The position numbers and the translations under genes are program-made. Positions 53,869 to 63,856 of a stretch of 64,000 nucleotides of DNA are shown in pieces. Each line of letters opens with the position of its first letter. Position 1 is the stretch's first letter. Under the pieces are notes generated by a model. It worked only from the letters and a program-made list of their open reading frames with translations. It was not told the origin of the DNA and searched no databases. This DNA is from Sneathiella glossodoripedis JCM 23214 (GTDB lineage: Bacteria; Pseudomonadota; Alphaproteobacteria; Sneathiellales; Sneathiellaceae): assembly GCF_000616095.1 (NCBI RefSeq), contig NZ_BAMS01000001.1, forward strand, positions 744,001 to 808,000, given 5' to 3'.

Positions 53869-55146
53869 ATGAAGCAGGCACCATACTGGTGGGATCAAGC
53901 ACCCTTATCAACCGGATTAACAAATTTCCCGACTGCAAAAAGCGATGTTGTGATTGTTGGCTCTGGGTACACAGGTTTGTGTGCAGCTTTGGTACTGGCA
54001 CGAGGGGGAGCGACAGTTACGGTAATTGAGGCGGGCAAGCTTGGCGAAGGAGCGAGCAGTCGAAATGGCGGTATGGTTGGTCCCAGTTTTCACAAACTGG
54101 GTGTTCGCGGATTACAGGCCGAATTTGGGAAGGAAAAAACAAATGAAATCCTGCGCGAAAGTGTAGGGTTCGTTGATTTCATGAAGCAGTTTCTCAAAGA
54201 CGAAGCCATTGATGCTGATTTCCAACAGGTCGGTCGTTTTCGTGGTGCCATGAGCGGTGCGCATTTTGACGCGATGGCACGAGAGTTGGAAAACCTGCAG
54301 GAGGCTTGTGATGTTCAAGGGCACATGGTCGAGCGTAAAGATCAAGGTCGTGAAACAGGGAGCGATCGTTTTCATGGCGGCGTTGTCTATGAACTCGATG
54401 GTGGCTTGCATCCGGCGAAATATCACGCGGCACTCGTTCAAAAAGTGAAGGATGCGGGTGTCCATTTGGTTAGTGAAACAACAGTTCTTGAGTTAGAGCG
54501 ACTCAATGCTTCTATGCTTGTAAAAACAACGCGCGGAAATGTTCAGGCGCGTGAGGTCGCTATTTGTACCAATGGATATACCGGCAACCCATTTTCGGAT
54601 CTGAAAAAGCGGATATTGCCGCTTAGAAGTGCACTCGTCGCGACCGCTGAAATACCTGTGGATGTGATCAACAGGTTAATGCCAAAGCGTCGTATGTATG
54701 GGGATAGTCGCCGGATTATCGCCTATTATCGAACGTCCCCTGATGGAAAGCGAATTCTGTTTGGTGGGCGTGCGTCCGGTTATCATGAAAATACAGCTCG
54801 AAATGTGCGTATTCTCAGAAATTCCATGAGTGATATATTTCCGGAACTGAGAAATATCGAACTTAGCCATGCGTGGTCTGGTCTCGTTGCCTATACTTTT
54901 GATCACACTCCGCATATTGGCAATATGGGTGGATTGCATTTTGCAATGGGATATTGCGGCTCAGGAGTTGCCCGCTCTTCTTACTTTGGTACAAAGCTGG
55001 GATATAAAATCCTCGGTAAATCTGAGGAAGGCCGTACTGTTTTTGATGATATTCCAATGCGGGGACGCCCCCTGTATTCAGGAACCCCTTGGTTTATGCC
55101 TGCTGTTCTGACATGGCACCGAATTGCGGACAGATTAGGTTTTTAG
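53869..55146 (+). CDS. FAD-dependent oxidoreductase (DAO/gamma-glutamylputrescine oxidase-like)
   Basis: 425 residues from ATG 53869, with AAGGA upstream. The FAD-binding motif is VVIVGSGYTGLCAALVLARGGATVTVIEAG near residue 25. SSRNGGMVGPSFH is the DAO-family loop, and WSGLVAYTFDHTPHIG lies near the C-terminus. The pattern fits amine oxidases of the PuuB type acting on small amines or amino acids; the actual substrate is unknown. The 3' end overlaps YihY by 4 bp (convergent). Confidence 0.82.
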   Translation: MKQAPYWWDQAPLSTGLTNFPTAKSDVVIVGSGYTGLCAALVLARGGATVTVIEAGKLGEGASSRNGGMVGPSFHKLGVRGLQAEFGKEKTNEILRESVGFVDFMKQFLKDEAIDADFQQVGRFRGAMSGAHFDAMARELENLQEACDVQGHMVERKDQGRETGSDRFHGGVVYELDGGLHPAKYHAALVQKVKDAGVHLVSETTVLELERLNASMLVKTTRGNVQAREVAICTNGYTGNPFSDLKKRILPLRSALVATAEIPVDVINRLMPKRRMYGDSRRIIAYYRTSPDGKRILFGGRASGYHENTARNVRILRNSMSDIFPELRNIELSHAWSGLVAYTFDHTPHIGNMGGLHFAMGYCGSGVARSSYFGTKLGYKILGKSEEGRTVFDDIPMRGRPLYSGTPWFMPAVLTWHRIADRLGF

Positions 55147-55991
55147 CATTCTGTGCCGGGAAGTTCATTTACATCCTTTGGATTCTCTCGGGGGCTTAAA
55201 TCCGCCTTATAGTTAAACCCAAGTACCGCGGTGATTGTCGCTCCGAGTAAGACCAGAATCCAGCAAACATATAACCAGATTAAGAATAACGGCAGAATCG
55301 AAAGCGCACCGTATATCATTTGATAACTGGGAAATAACATTAGATACAGTTTGAAGAAATACTTCCCTGCAACAAATAGCGAAGCTGAAAAAGCAGCGCC
55401 GATTGCTGCATGGCTCCAGAGTACAAGACGGACCGGAACCAGCCTGTAAAGCAACCAAAGTATGAAAAAGGTAATTAAAAAGGGGATGAGAAACCGAAAG
55501 TAATCTACATATGCCTGTAATGAAATGCCACTTGCCTCTTCTGTCAGGCTGGCGATCCAGCGAACCAATGTCAAACTGCTAGCTAGCGCAACTGGTCCGG
55601 CTAACAATAACAGGCTATAGGCGGTTATTCGTTTGAAAATATTCCGGGTTGTTTTTGCCTGCCAGATTTGCGTGAAGCTGGCTTCGATACTTTGAAATAA
55701 CAATAATGCCGTTAAGGCCAGACCAATCAGGCTGAAAAATGTAAGCTCCCCAGCGTTCAAAATAATGTCCTGTAGAATATCGTAAACATGAACGATTGTT
55801 GCTGGCAGCAGGTTATCAAACAGAAAGAAGATGATGTCATCCTGCAAGGAATAGAAGGCGTCTACATAAGTGAGAAGCGAAAGGGCCAGAACGACGAGCG
55901 GAACCAGCGCCAATAAGGTTTGGTAGCTCAGGGCCGTCGCCATGCGCAGGCAATTTTGCTGAAAAAAGTGTTTCCAGCATTGCGTATGCAA
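55143..55991 (-). CDS. YihY/BrkB-family membrane protein
   Basis: 282 residues with about six membrane helices and the signature RMATALSYQTLLALVPLVVLALS at the N-terminus, plus YGALSILPLFLIWLYVCWILVLLGA near the C-terminus. The family was once called RNase BN-like but is a membrane protein of unclear function. The C-terminal tail is soluble (NYKADLSPRENPKDVNELPG). Confidence 0.87.
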   Translation of the reverse strand: MHTQCWKHFFQQNCLRMATALSYQTLLALVPLVVLALSLLTYVDAFYSLQDDIIFFLFDNLLPATIVHVYDILQDIILNAGELTFFSLIGLALTALLLFQSIEASFTQIWQAKTTRNIFKRITAYSLLLLAGPVALASSLTLVRWIASLTEEASGISLQAYVDYFRFLIPFLITFFILWLLYRLVPVRLVLWSHAAIGAAFSASLFVAGKYFFKLYLMLFPSYQMIYGALSILPLFLIWLYVCWILVLLGATITAVLGFNYKADLSPRENPKDVNELPGTEC

Positions 55992-56099
55992 CTTCAGAAT
56001 TTCTTCCAGAAACCTAAAAATGACTCACCTTACGCATCTGTAGCTTACATTTCTTCTGCCAATCCGTACGGCCAGACCTGCTATAGCTCCGTCGTTCGG

Positions 56100-57272
56100 T
56101 CACACAACGTTAATCTCGCGAACAGCAGAGCCGTTTATCAGCCGTTCAAATTTGAAACAGGACAAATCCAGTGTGCGATATTCGTTGAACAGAAGCAACT
56201 CGGCGATTGCACGGCCAACTGCTGGTGACTGTTGCAATCCATGCCCAGAAAAGCCATTTGCAAAGTAAAAATTTGAAATTTCCGGATGTGGACCGAGTAC
56301 GGCATTTTGATCCAGAAGGGTATAGGCGTAGTGCCCCGCCCACGCATTTTCGAGCTTGATGGCTTCGAAAACCTTTACTCTATGAGCAAGAACAGGCCAG
56401 ATATGTTCTTCAAACCAGCCATAATCAACATCAAAATCCCGACAGTCAGGGTCCTTGTCCGCAGTGGGGGAGCATCCAGTAATAAATTGGTGTCCTTCGG
56501 GCCGAAAATAGACTCCGCTTGGATCGATTGTCAGCGGGCATCGTTCAATTTCTTCCCTGCAACTGAACGAGTATACAAATCTTTTTTTGCTTCGAACCTC
56601 CAGTTCAATACCTGCCATTTTTGCGATCTGATCAGCATAGGCGCCTGCCGCATTTACGAATTGTCCTCCAGAGATACAAGCACCGGATGCGAGTGTGGCT
56701 GACGTTATTTTCCCATCACTTATCGTAAGTGCTGTCACTTCATCTTTTACATAGGAAACACCCTGAGAAATGGCTTTTTTGCGAAAGGCTTGATTCAGCC
56801 CATATGCATCCAGCCAGCCTTCACCTTCAAGTCCAACAGATCCTCCAGCCAGATCAGATACATTCATCCATGGGTAAGCTTTTGCAAGATCCTCTGGATC
56901 AAGCAGGGCTACGGGTACATTTTCCCGTTTTTGGATTTCATGATTGTTATAAAGTACAGGGATCTGGTGATCTTTTGCTAAAAACAAATATCCGCCTTCG
57001 GTAAAGCTGACATCAACTTTCTCACCATCAATTCCCAAATGGGTGGAAATATCCCGTAAAAATTCCACAGCGAATTGGGAAATTCTGATGTTTTCTGGCG
57101 TAGAAAACTGTTGGCGAATCCCTCCAGCAGAACGGGCAGTCGATCCAAACTGATAGGAGCTGTCTTTTTCAATCACGGCAATTGACGTATCACTGCCAGC
57201 AAACTTGCTCAGGAAATATGCAATCGCGGAACCAACCACTCCGCCGCCTATAATGACTACATCATGCTTCAT
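56100..57272 (-). CDS. FAD-dependent oxidoreductase (DAO family, FOXRED1/sarcosine-oxidase-like)
   Basis: 390 residues starting MKHDVVIIGGGVVGSAIAYFL with the dinucleotide-binding GxGxxG motif. STARSAGGIRQQFSTPENIRIS is the family loop, and ENAWAGHYAYTLLDQNAVLGPHPE and FANGFSGHGLQQSPAVGRAIAELL complete the fold. It probably oxidises a secondary or N-methyl amino acid. Substrate unknown. It is unlike the 53869 protein in the C-terminal half, so they are not recent duplicates. Confidence 0.83.
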   Translation of the reverse strand: MKHDVVIIGGGVVGSAIAYFLSKFAGSDTSIAVIEKDSSYQFGSTARSAGGIRQQFSTPENIRISQFAVEFLRDISTHLGIDGEKVDVSFTEGGYLFLAKDHQIPVLYNNHEIQKRENVPVALLDPEDLAKAYPWMNVSDLAGGSVGLEGEGWLDAYGLNQAFRKKAISQGVSYVKDEVTALTISDGKITSATLASGACISGGQFVNAAGAYADQIAKMAGIELEVRSKKRFVYSFSCREEIERCPLTIDPSGVYFRPEGHQFITGCSPTADKDPDCRDFDVDYGWFEEHIWPVLAHRVKVFEAIKLENAWAGHYAYTLLDQNAVLGPHPEISNFYFANGFSGHGLQQSPAVGRAIAELLLFNEYRTLDLSCFKFERLINGSAVREINVV

Positions 57273-57341
57273 ATTGTGATCTCTGTGCCTGTTTTGGTAA
57301 TGCTGCTTGGTAGGGCGATCAATATGTGCTAAGCGAAAAGG

Positions 57342-57536
57342 ATGATCAACTATTTCATTATTGCTGCTGTAATTGCGACAGCGCTTGTCGTTCTGTTAGG
57401 GGTCCTGAATATGGGCCGTCAGGGTGAAAACAGAAGACTGACAAGCAACAAACTTATGCGCCTGCGGATTGTTATGCAGGCAATTGCCATTGCGCTCGTC
57501 ATGATCGGTCTAGCTTTAGGCCTTAATGAAGGATAG
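57342..57536 (+). CDS. Twin-transmembrane HIG1-domain small protein
   Basis: 64 residues with two helices (FIIAAVIATALVVLLGVLNMG; VMQAIAIALVMIGLALGL) separated by a basic loop (ENRRLTSNKLMRLR), the HIG1 pattern associated with cytochrome oxidase assembly. It lies 9 bp upstream of pduO, a pairing often seen with etfBA in alphaproteobacteria. Confidence 0.8.
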   Translation: MINYFIIAAVIATALVVLLGVLNMGRQGENRRLTSNKLMRLRIVMQAIAIALVMIGLALGLNEG

Positions 57537-57545
57537 TGCTGGAAT

Positions 57546-58109
57546 ATGGTGAAGCTGACGAAGATTTACACTCGCGGGGGTGATAAGGGGCAGACGTCTC
57601 TGGGTAACGGCGCCCGTGTATCAAAAGATGATTGCCGCGTTGATGCTTACGGTGATGTAGACGAGCTTAATTCCATTATCGGAGTGGCAAGATTGCACTG
57701 CAACACAGATGTCGACGAAATTCTGGGCCGAATTCAGAATGACCTGTTTGATTTAGGGGCGGATTTATGTACTCCCTACGAAGAGAATCCCAAATATCCT
57801 CCCTTGCGTATTGCAGAACAACAGGTTGAACGTCTGGAGCAGGAAATCGATTCGTTGAATCGTGAGCTTTCACCGCTAAATTCCTTTATTCTGCCAGGTG
57901 GAACGCCAGTAGCGGCACATTTGCATCATGCTAGGACAGTTTGTCGCAGGGCTGAACGGAGAATGGTTTCCCTTGCAACTGTTGAAGAAATAAACGAAAT
58001 TTCAATACGTTACGTAAATCGGCTTTCGGATTTACTCTTTGTTTTAGCTCGCTATACCAATGAAAAAGGGGCGTCAGATGTACTTTGGGTCCCTGGGGCA
58101 AACAGATAG
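57546..58109 (+). CDS. pduO: PduO-type cob(I)alamin adenosyltransferase
   Basis: 187 residues. It transfers the adenosyl group of ATP to cob(I)alamin, making AdoCbl. The N-terminal ATP-binding segment is IYTRGGDKGQTSLGNGARVSKDD, and the active-site helix is HHARTVCRRAERRMVSL. Its product is the cofactor of Ecm (48452) and NrdJ (22328). Confidence 0.94.
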   Translation: MVKLTKIYTRGGDKGQTSLGNGARVSKDDCRVDAYGDVDELNSIIGVARLHCNTDVDEILGRIQNDLFDLGADLCTPYEENPKYPPLRIAEQQVERLEQEIDSLNRELSPLNSFILPGGTPVAAHLHHARTVCRRAERRMVSLATVEEINEISIRYVNRLSDLLFVLARYTNEKGASDVLWVPGANR

Positions 58110-58309
58110 CCTTTAATCCTTTCAAATGATCGTTTAAAACACCGGTGGGGCATTGAAATAAATAGGTCGCGCTGTTTGTTTGACAGATTGTCATTTGCTA
58201 ATTATTGTGCGCTGCCGAAAAAGAAAGTTAAACGCCCCCCCTTAACGGATGCAGGTATGTGAATAATCTGTAGGACCGAAGGGCCATTTGGCTTGGAGAA
58301 AACCGATCC

Positions 58310-59058
58310 ATGAAAGTTCTCGTCGCTGTTAAGCGTGTCGTAGACTACAATGTGAAAATTCGCGTTAAGGCGGATAATACAGGTGTAGATCTCGCAAACG
58401 TTAAAATGTCTATGAACCCCTTCGATGAAATTGCCGTCGAAGAAGCCCTCCGTCTAAAAGAAGCTGGTAAAGCAACAGAAATTGTTGTTGTTTCCGTTGG
58501 CCCGCAGGCCGCGCAGGAAACAATCCGTACAGCCCTCGCTATGGGTGCTGATCGCGGTATTCTGGTTAAAACAGATGCCGAAGTTGAGCCACTTGGCGTT
58601 GCAAAAGTGCTTAAAGCTGTAGCGGCTGAAGAAAATCCTGATCTGGTGATCGTGGGTAAGCAGGCCATTGACGATGACAGCAATCAGACAGGCCAGATGT
58701 TTGCAGCATTGATGGGCTGGTCACAGGTACATTCGCCTCTGAAGTTGATTTGGGCGATGGTACTGTCAAAGTGACACGTGAAATTGACGGTGGCTTGCAG
58801 ACAGTTGATCTGAAAATGCCAGCTGTTGTTACAACCGATCTGCGCTTGAATGAGCCAAGATATGCGTCCCTGCCAAATATCATGAAAGCCAAGAAAAAGC
58901 CGATTGATGAGAAAGATATCGCTGATCTGGGTATCGATGTGGCTCCTCGCCTGACAACGCTGAAAGTCACAGAACCTGCCAAGCGTGAAGCTGGTGTTAT
59001 GGTTGAAAGCGTTGCAGAGCTTGTATCCAAACTTAAAGATGAAGCGGGGGTTATCTAA
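58310..59058 (+). CDS. etfB: Electron transfer flavoprotein beta subunit, frameshifted
   Basis: EtfB binds AMP and, with EtfA, carries electrons from acyl-CoA dehydrogenases to the quinone pool. Motifs: [16 protein letters not shown] at the start, [15 protein letters not shown] (AMP region) and the EtfB signature ending in [13 protein letters not shown]. The frame breaks near 58727. Adding one G (CAGGTACA to CAGGGTACA) restores [20 protein letters not shown] and a 249-residue product. TTGGAGA precedes the ATG. The last base overlaps the etfA start. Confidence 0.93.
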
Positions 59059-59986
59059 TGACTGTACTGGTTTATGCTGATCACGATAATGCTGCGCTTG
59101 GTAGTGCAACATTGAACACGGTAACTGCAGCCGCGGCTCTTGGTGGTGATATCCATGTATTGGTTGCTGGTGCTGGTTGTGCCGCCGTTGCCGAAGAGGC
59201 TGCAAAAGTAAATGGCGTTGCCAAGGTTATTCTGGTTGACGATGCAATTTACGAAAATGCGCTCGCAGAAAATGTGGCTGATCTGATTGTTGGCATGGCT
59301 GACAGCTATGACGCAATTTTGGCGCCAGCGACAACTGTTGGTAAAAACGTACTGCCTCGCGTTGCTGCTCTTCTTGATGTTGCTCAGATTTCCGAAATTA
59401 CTGAAGTTGTCTCTGCAGATACTTTCGTCCGTCCGATTTATGCGGGTAACGCAATGGCAACAGTTCAGTCTTCCGATGCCAAGAAAGTAATCACAGTTCG
59501 CGCAACTGCCTTTGCTGCAGCCGCCGCAGAAGGTGTTCCGCTGCTGTTGAAAATGCTTCCGCTGCTGCCGATGCTGGCCTCTCAACCTTTGTTGGTGCCG
59601 AGCTTTCCAAATCAGAACGTCCTGAGCTTACATCTGCTAAGGTTGTGATCTCAGGTGGTCGCGGCATGCAGTCAGGGGATAACTTCCACCTGCTTGAAGC
59701 TGTTGCTGACAAGCTGGGCGCTGCTGTTGGTGCGAGCCGTGCTGCGGTTGACGCCGGCTTTGTTCCTAATGATTATCAGGTTGGTCAGACAGGTAAGGTT
59801 GTTGCTCCTGAGCTATACATTGCTGTTGGTATTTCCGGTGCGATCCAGCATCTGGCAGGTATGAAGGACAGTAAAGTAATTGTCGCAATCAACAAGGACG
59901 AAGAAGCACCGATTTTCCAGGTTGCGGATTATGGTCTTGTTGCCGATCTCTTTAAAGCGTTGCCAGAACTGGAAGAAGCGCTTTAA
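59058..59986 (+). CDS. etfA: Electron transfer flavoprotein alpha subunit, frameshifted
   Basis: FAD-binding subunit of ETF. The N-terminal half reads [22 protein letters not shown]. The C-terminal FAD domain has [36 protein letters not shown] and [13 protein letters not shown]. The frame breaks near 59535; one extra G (GGTGTT to GGTGGTT) restores [39 protein letters not shown] and about 309 residues. It overlaps etfB by 1 bp. Confidence 0.93.
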
Positions 59987-60053
59987 TGACTTGTGTTTGC
60001 GGTAATTGCGAAGCTATGATCCTCTGTCTCACTCCAAGGCAGGATGATAAGTG

Positions 60054-60926
60054 ATGATTAACAAAGTTGGCGTTATTGGTGCCGGTCAGATGGGCAATGG
60101 TATTGCTCATGTAATGGCAGTTGCGGGCTATGATGTTTTTTTGAAAGACGTGGGAGAGATTCAGCTCGAGCGGGCTTTGTCCGTTATCGATAATAATCTC
60201 AAGCGTCAGGTAGGTCGCGGCAAGCTTGAAGATGCGGACAGAGTTGCAGCTCTCGCTCGAATCAAGCCTGTTTTAACCGATGATTATCTGGCTGAAGTTG
60301 ATCTTGTGATCGAGGCGGCGACAGAGAATGAGGAAATTAAAAAAGCCATTCTTGCGCCGCTGGGTCCACAGCTTAAGCCTGAGGCAATTATCGCAACAAA
60401 CACATCTTCGATTTCTGTAACCCGCCTCGCGGCGGTGACGGATCGACCCAGTCAATTCATGGGGATGCACTTCATGAATCCGGTTCCCGTGATGAAGCTG
60501 GTAGAGCTCATTCGCGGCATTGCGACCAGTGAAGAGACGTTTAATGCTATTCGTGATCTTTCGGTCAATTTGGGAAAAACTCCTACTCCTGCGGAAGACT
60601 TCCCGGCCTTTATCGTGAACCGTATTCTGTTGCCGATGATCAATGAGGCGATTTATACCTTGTACGAAGGTGTGGGTTCGGTTCAGGCGATTGATACAGC
60701 GATGCGACTTGGTGCCAACCATCCAATGGGCCCCCTGCAGCTTGCCGATTTTATCGGGCTTGATGTGTGTCTTTCCATCATGCAGGTTCTATATGAAGGC
60801 CTCGCAGATACGAAATATCGTCCCTGTCCGCTTTTGGTGAAATATGTAGAAGCAGGTTGGCTTGGTCGCAAGTCCAATCGGGGGTTCTATGATTATTCAA
60901 CGGATACACCGACACCAACGCGATAA
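60054..60926 (+). CDS. hbd: 3-hydroxybutyryl-CoA dehydrogenase
   Basis: 290 residues. The NAD-binding motif VGVIGAGQMGNGIAHVMAVAGYDV lies at the N-terminus, the catalytic His in MGMHFMNPVPVM, and the C-terminal dimerisation domain includes RLGANHPMGPLQLADFIGLD. It interconverts acetoacetyl-CoA and (S)-3-hydroxybutyryl-CoA, feeding crotonyl-CoA formation for ccr. ATG 60054 is preferred to GTG 60051. It lies 67 bp after etfA and ends at a terminator. Confidence 0.93.
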   Translation: MINKVGVIGAGQMGNGIAHVMAVAGYDVFLKDVGEIQLERALSVIDNNLKRQVGRGKLEDADRVAALARIKPVLTDDYLAEVDLVIEAATENEEIKKAILAPLGPQLKPEAIIATNTSSISVTRLAAVTDRPSQFMGMHFMNPVPVMKLVELIRGIATSEETFNAIRDLSVNLGKTPTPAEDFPAFIVNRILLPMINEAIYTLYEGVGSVQAIDTAMRLGANHPMGPLQLADFIGLDVCLSIMQVLYEGLADTKYRPCPLLVKYVEAGWLGRKSNRGFYDYSTDTPTPTR

Positions 60927-60948
60927 CACAGGTTACGTATTAGGCATT

Positions 60949-60982
60949 AAAACCCGCAAACGATTGTTTTGCGGGTTTTTTT
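60949..60982 (+). terminator. Rho-independent terminator after hbd
   Basis: AACCCGCAAA (60951-60960) pairs with TTTGCGGGTT (60968-60977), 7-nt loop, followed by T run to 60982. It also lies at the 3' end of the convergent DMT gene and could serve both. Confidence 0.9.
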
Positions 60983-61901
60983 ACGACTGTTTAAGCGCGG
61001 TAATTATTGGTCTCTTGTATTTTTCCTGACTGAAAACTGCAGTTAGAATAATACCGGGAGTCAACAGCAGCAGGCTGATCCAGACCCATAAATTCACTTC
61101 TTCACCCAGTATTAAATATCCCAAAATTGCGGCAATACTGGGCACCCCCGACATGAAGGCAGCAGCCGTCGGAGCACCGATATGCCTCACCGCAAATGCG
61201 ACCAGCAGCAATCCAACAAGCGTTGCGAGAACACCCTGATAAACCCCTTGAAGCAGAATTTCAGACAACGTCGCTTCATGAACGCCAGTGGGGAGAAAAA
61301 AGTACCAGACTGGCACCAGAATAACTGCGTTTACGACTGAGCTGCAAAATAGGATTTGACTGGGCGTCAGTAACCACAATTTGGAAAACACCATGTAGAG
61401 TGCGAATAACAGGCCGGAAAAAAGAAATAGCAAGTCACCCAACCACATCAGATTTTCGCCCTCCCCTGATCCACTGCTGCCAAAAAGGGTGAGTGCCGCC
61501 CCGGTAATTATCAGCGCAGCGCCACCATATTGAACCCGATTGGGATGTTCTTTAAAACAGACCCAGCCAAGAAGCAGTGTAATCGCTGGCAGCGCCCCGT
61601 TCATGAAAATACCGCCATGTGCTGCCGGGGCCAGCTCGAACGCCAGGAAAACGGCAAGGATATAGGGAATACCGGCCAGTTGGCTGGTTATGAGAAGACG
61701 GGGCAGACTAAGTGTTTTCCAGGGCTTGTAGCGCAGCAGAAATGGAAAGGTAATCAACGCCGATACGCCATATCGTAAGACCGCGATATCATAAATTGTC
61801 AGCGGTGATGTCGCACCGGAACGAGACGTCACTATCCATCCCGACCACATGCAAACGACCACCATAATAGCAATATAACCCAGCGTTTTTTGTGTCGGCA
61901 T
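60981..61901 (-). CDS. DMT/EamA-family transporter
   Basis: 306 residues with ten hydrophobic segments in two EamA repeats (IAIMVVVCMWSGWIVTSRSG; LAFELAPAAHGGIFMNGALPAITLLLGWV; AVRHIGAPTAAAFMSGVPSIAAILGYLILGE). The stop lies in the hbd terminator. Substrate unknown. Fourth DMT protein in the window. Confidence 0.82.
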   Translation of the reverse strand: MPTQKTLGYIAIMVVVCMWSGWIVTSRSGATSPLTIYDIAVLRYGVSALITFPFLLRYKPWKTLSLPRLLITSQLAGIPYILAVFLAFELAPAAHGGIFMNGALPAITLLLGWVCFKEHPNRVQYGGAALIITGAALTLFGSSGSGEGENLMWLGDLLFLFSGLLFALYMVFSKLWLLTPSQILFCSSVVNAVILVPVWYFFLPTGVHEATLSEILLQGVYQGVLATLVGLLLVAFAVRHIGAPTAAAFMSGVPSIAAILGYLILGEEVNLWVWISLLLLTPGIILTAVFSQEKYKRPIITALKQS

Positions 61902-62016
61902 GAAGCGTCTTTCGGTTGGTTTTTCGTTATGCGCCTGTTCCAGATAGGTACCAGTATTTGCCCAAAAGGCGCAAGGTTTATTGGTCTGAACTGCGCGTTG
62001 AGCGACCTTTATGCAT

Positions 62017-62048
62017 AAAAAAAACCGGCTTCTTGCGAAACCGGTTTT
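62017..62048 (-). terminator. Rho-independent terminator after the thiolase gene
   Basis: Read leftward, AAAACCGG and CCGGTTTT (62041-62048 with 62021-62028, 12-nt loop) are followed by a T8 run (plus-strand A8 at 62017-62024). It lies 23 bp past the thiolase stop. Confidence 0.85.
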
Positions 62049-62070
62049 TATTATCTGGTGTCAGGTTGGG

Positions 62071-63255
62071 TTATACAACTTCAAATAACGCTGCACCGCC
62101 CATACCACCGCCAATACACATGGTGCAAACAACATATTTTGCACCGCGGCGTTTGCCTTCGATAAGCGCATGTCCCGCCATACGGGCACCGGACATACCA
62201 TAAGGATGGCCGATTGAAATAGCACCGCCATCCACATTTAGCAGTTCATTTGGAATGCCGAGTTTGTCACGGCAGTAGATAACCTGTACAGCGAAGGCCT
62301 CGTTCAGTTCCCAAAGCCCGATATCATCCATTTTCAGGCCGTGCCGTTTCAGCAGTTTAGGAACAGCAAACACGGGTCCAATGCCCATCTCATCGGGTTC
62401 ACAACCGGCAACGACCATACCGCGGTAAATTCCCATCGGCTCGATATTGTTTTTCTCAGCGTATTTGGAATCCATGATCACGCTGGCGGAGGCACCATCT
62501 GAAAGCTGACTGGCGTTGCCTGCAGTGATAAAGCAGTCTTCACCCAATACTGGTTTCAGTTTTGCAAGATCTTCCAGTGTGGTCTGTGGGCGGTTGCCTT
62601 CATCTTTAGTCAGGGTGACTTCCTCTTCGAGGGTTTCTCCTGTCTCCTTGTTGACCAGTATCTTTGTCGTTGTCATCGGAACAATTTCCTGATCAAATCG
62701 CCCGGCTTCCTGCGCTGCGGCTGTGCGCTGCTGGCTTTGCAAGGAATATTCATCCTGCTGTTCGCGGCTGATGCCATAACGGGTGGCAACTGTTTCCGCG
62801 GTTTTCAGCATAGGGTCATAAATGGCTGGCTTGTTTTGCTCCAGCCATTCGTTGCGACCCCGAAATACGTTCATATGCTCGTTCTGGACAAGGCTGATGC
62901 TTTCAAGACCGCCAGCGACCATTACTGGGACCTGGTCTACAACAACGCGTTGTGCAGCCATTGAAATTGTTTGCAATCCGGAAGAGCAGAAGCGGTTTAC
63001 AGTGGCAGCAGATGTTGTAACCGGCAGGCCAGCACGCAGAACCGCCTGACGGGCAATGTTGCCACCTGTAGCGCCTTCTGGGTTTGCAACACCAATGAGT
63101 GCGTCTTCAACCTCAGCGGGATCAATACCAGCCCGTTCAACAGCATGCTTGATTACATGACCACCCATGTCAGCACCGTGGGTGTTGTTAAACGCCCCGC
63201 GATAGGCTTTGCCAATTGGTGTTCTTGCAGTGGATACGATGACGGCTTCAGCCAT
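62071..63255 (-). CDS. Acetyl-CoA C-acyltransferase (thiolase)
   Basis: 394 residues with all thiolase catalytic parts: [11 protein letters not shown] (nucleophilic Cys), [28 protein letters not shown] and [16 protein letters not shown]. Length and the sequence [32 protein letters not shown] fit FadA-like 3-ketoacyl-CoA thiolases of alphaproteobacteria. It appears as a single-gene unit with its own terminator. It complements phaA. Confidence 0.92.
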   Translation of the reverse strand: MAEAVIVSTARTPIGKAYRGAFNNTHGADMGGHVIKHAVERAGIDPAEVEDALIGVANPEGATGGNIARQAVLRAGLPVTTSAATVNRFCSSGLQTISMAAQRVVVDQVPVMVAGGLESISLVQNEHMNVFRGRNEWLEQNKPAIYDPMLKTAETVATRYGISREQQDEYSLQSQQRTAAAQEAGRFDQEIVPMTTTKILVNKETGETLEEEVTLTKDEGNRPQTTLEDLAKLKPVLGEDCFITAGNASQLSDGASASVIMDSKYAEKNNIEPMGIYRGMVVAGCEPDEMGIGPVFAVPKLLKRHGLKMDDIGLWELNEAFAVQVIYCRDKLGIPNELLNVDGGAISIGHPYGMSGARMAGHALIEGKRRGAKYVVCTMCIGGGMGGAALFEVV

Positions 63256-63407
63256 TTTTGTTTTCTCCTGTTATTTGTTTTTAATTGTGGGGCAGGGCCC
63301 GCTTATCGGGTTAGCTTATATAGGGATCTGCTATATGAAAAGCGGGAATTGCCCAGTCTCTTTAATTTAGGCCCATTTTGCCGCTTAAAATCTGTCCCGT
63401 TCTGATT

Positions 63408-63755
63408 TTACAGAATTTCCAATACGGACTCCGGTGGGCGCCCAACGCGAGCTTTCCCATTATTTAGAACAATTGGGCGCTCAATCAGTTTTGGGTGTGC
63501 GATCATCGCATCAATGAGCTGATCGTCGCTTAAAGATTCGTCCGCAAGGTTATTTTCTTTATATTCAGCCTCTCCTTTACGCATCAATTCTCTAGGGCTT
63601 TTTCCAAGCTTTGCAAGTATATCAACCAGTTCCTCGCGGCTTGGCGGTGTTTTTAGATATTCGATAATTTGCGGCTTTATTCCTTTGTCTTCGATAAGTG
63701 CCAGTGTCTGGCGGGATTTGCTGCATCTTGGGTTGTGAAAAATCTGTACGCTCAT
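63408..63755 (-). CDS. arsC: Arsenate reductase (glutaredoxin-dependent, ArsC family)
   Basis: 115 residues with the catalytic Cys11 in FHNPRCSKSRQTL and the C-terminal phosphate-binding ERPIVLNNGKARVGRPPE. It reduces arsenate to arsenite. No ars transporter or ArsR regulator is adjacent, so it may be a housekeeping ArsC/YfgD-like protein rather than part of a resistance operon. Confidence 0.9.
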   Translation of the reverse strand: MSVQIFHNPRCSKSRQTLALIEDKGIKPQIIEYLKTPPSREELVDILAKLGKSPRELMRKGEAEYKENNLADESLSDDQLIDAMIAHPKLIERPIVLNNGKARVGRPPESVLEIL

Positions 63756-63856
63756 GTGTGTCTCCCCGATGATTTTATTCTGTCAGGCATGCGTAATCAC
63801 AATTGTGTGACAACGGTGACTTGCCTGTTGCGGACTAAAGGAATATGTAATGGGCC

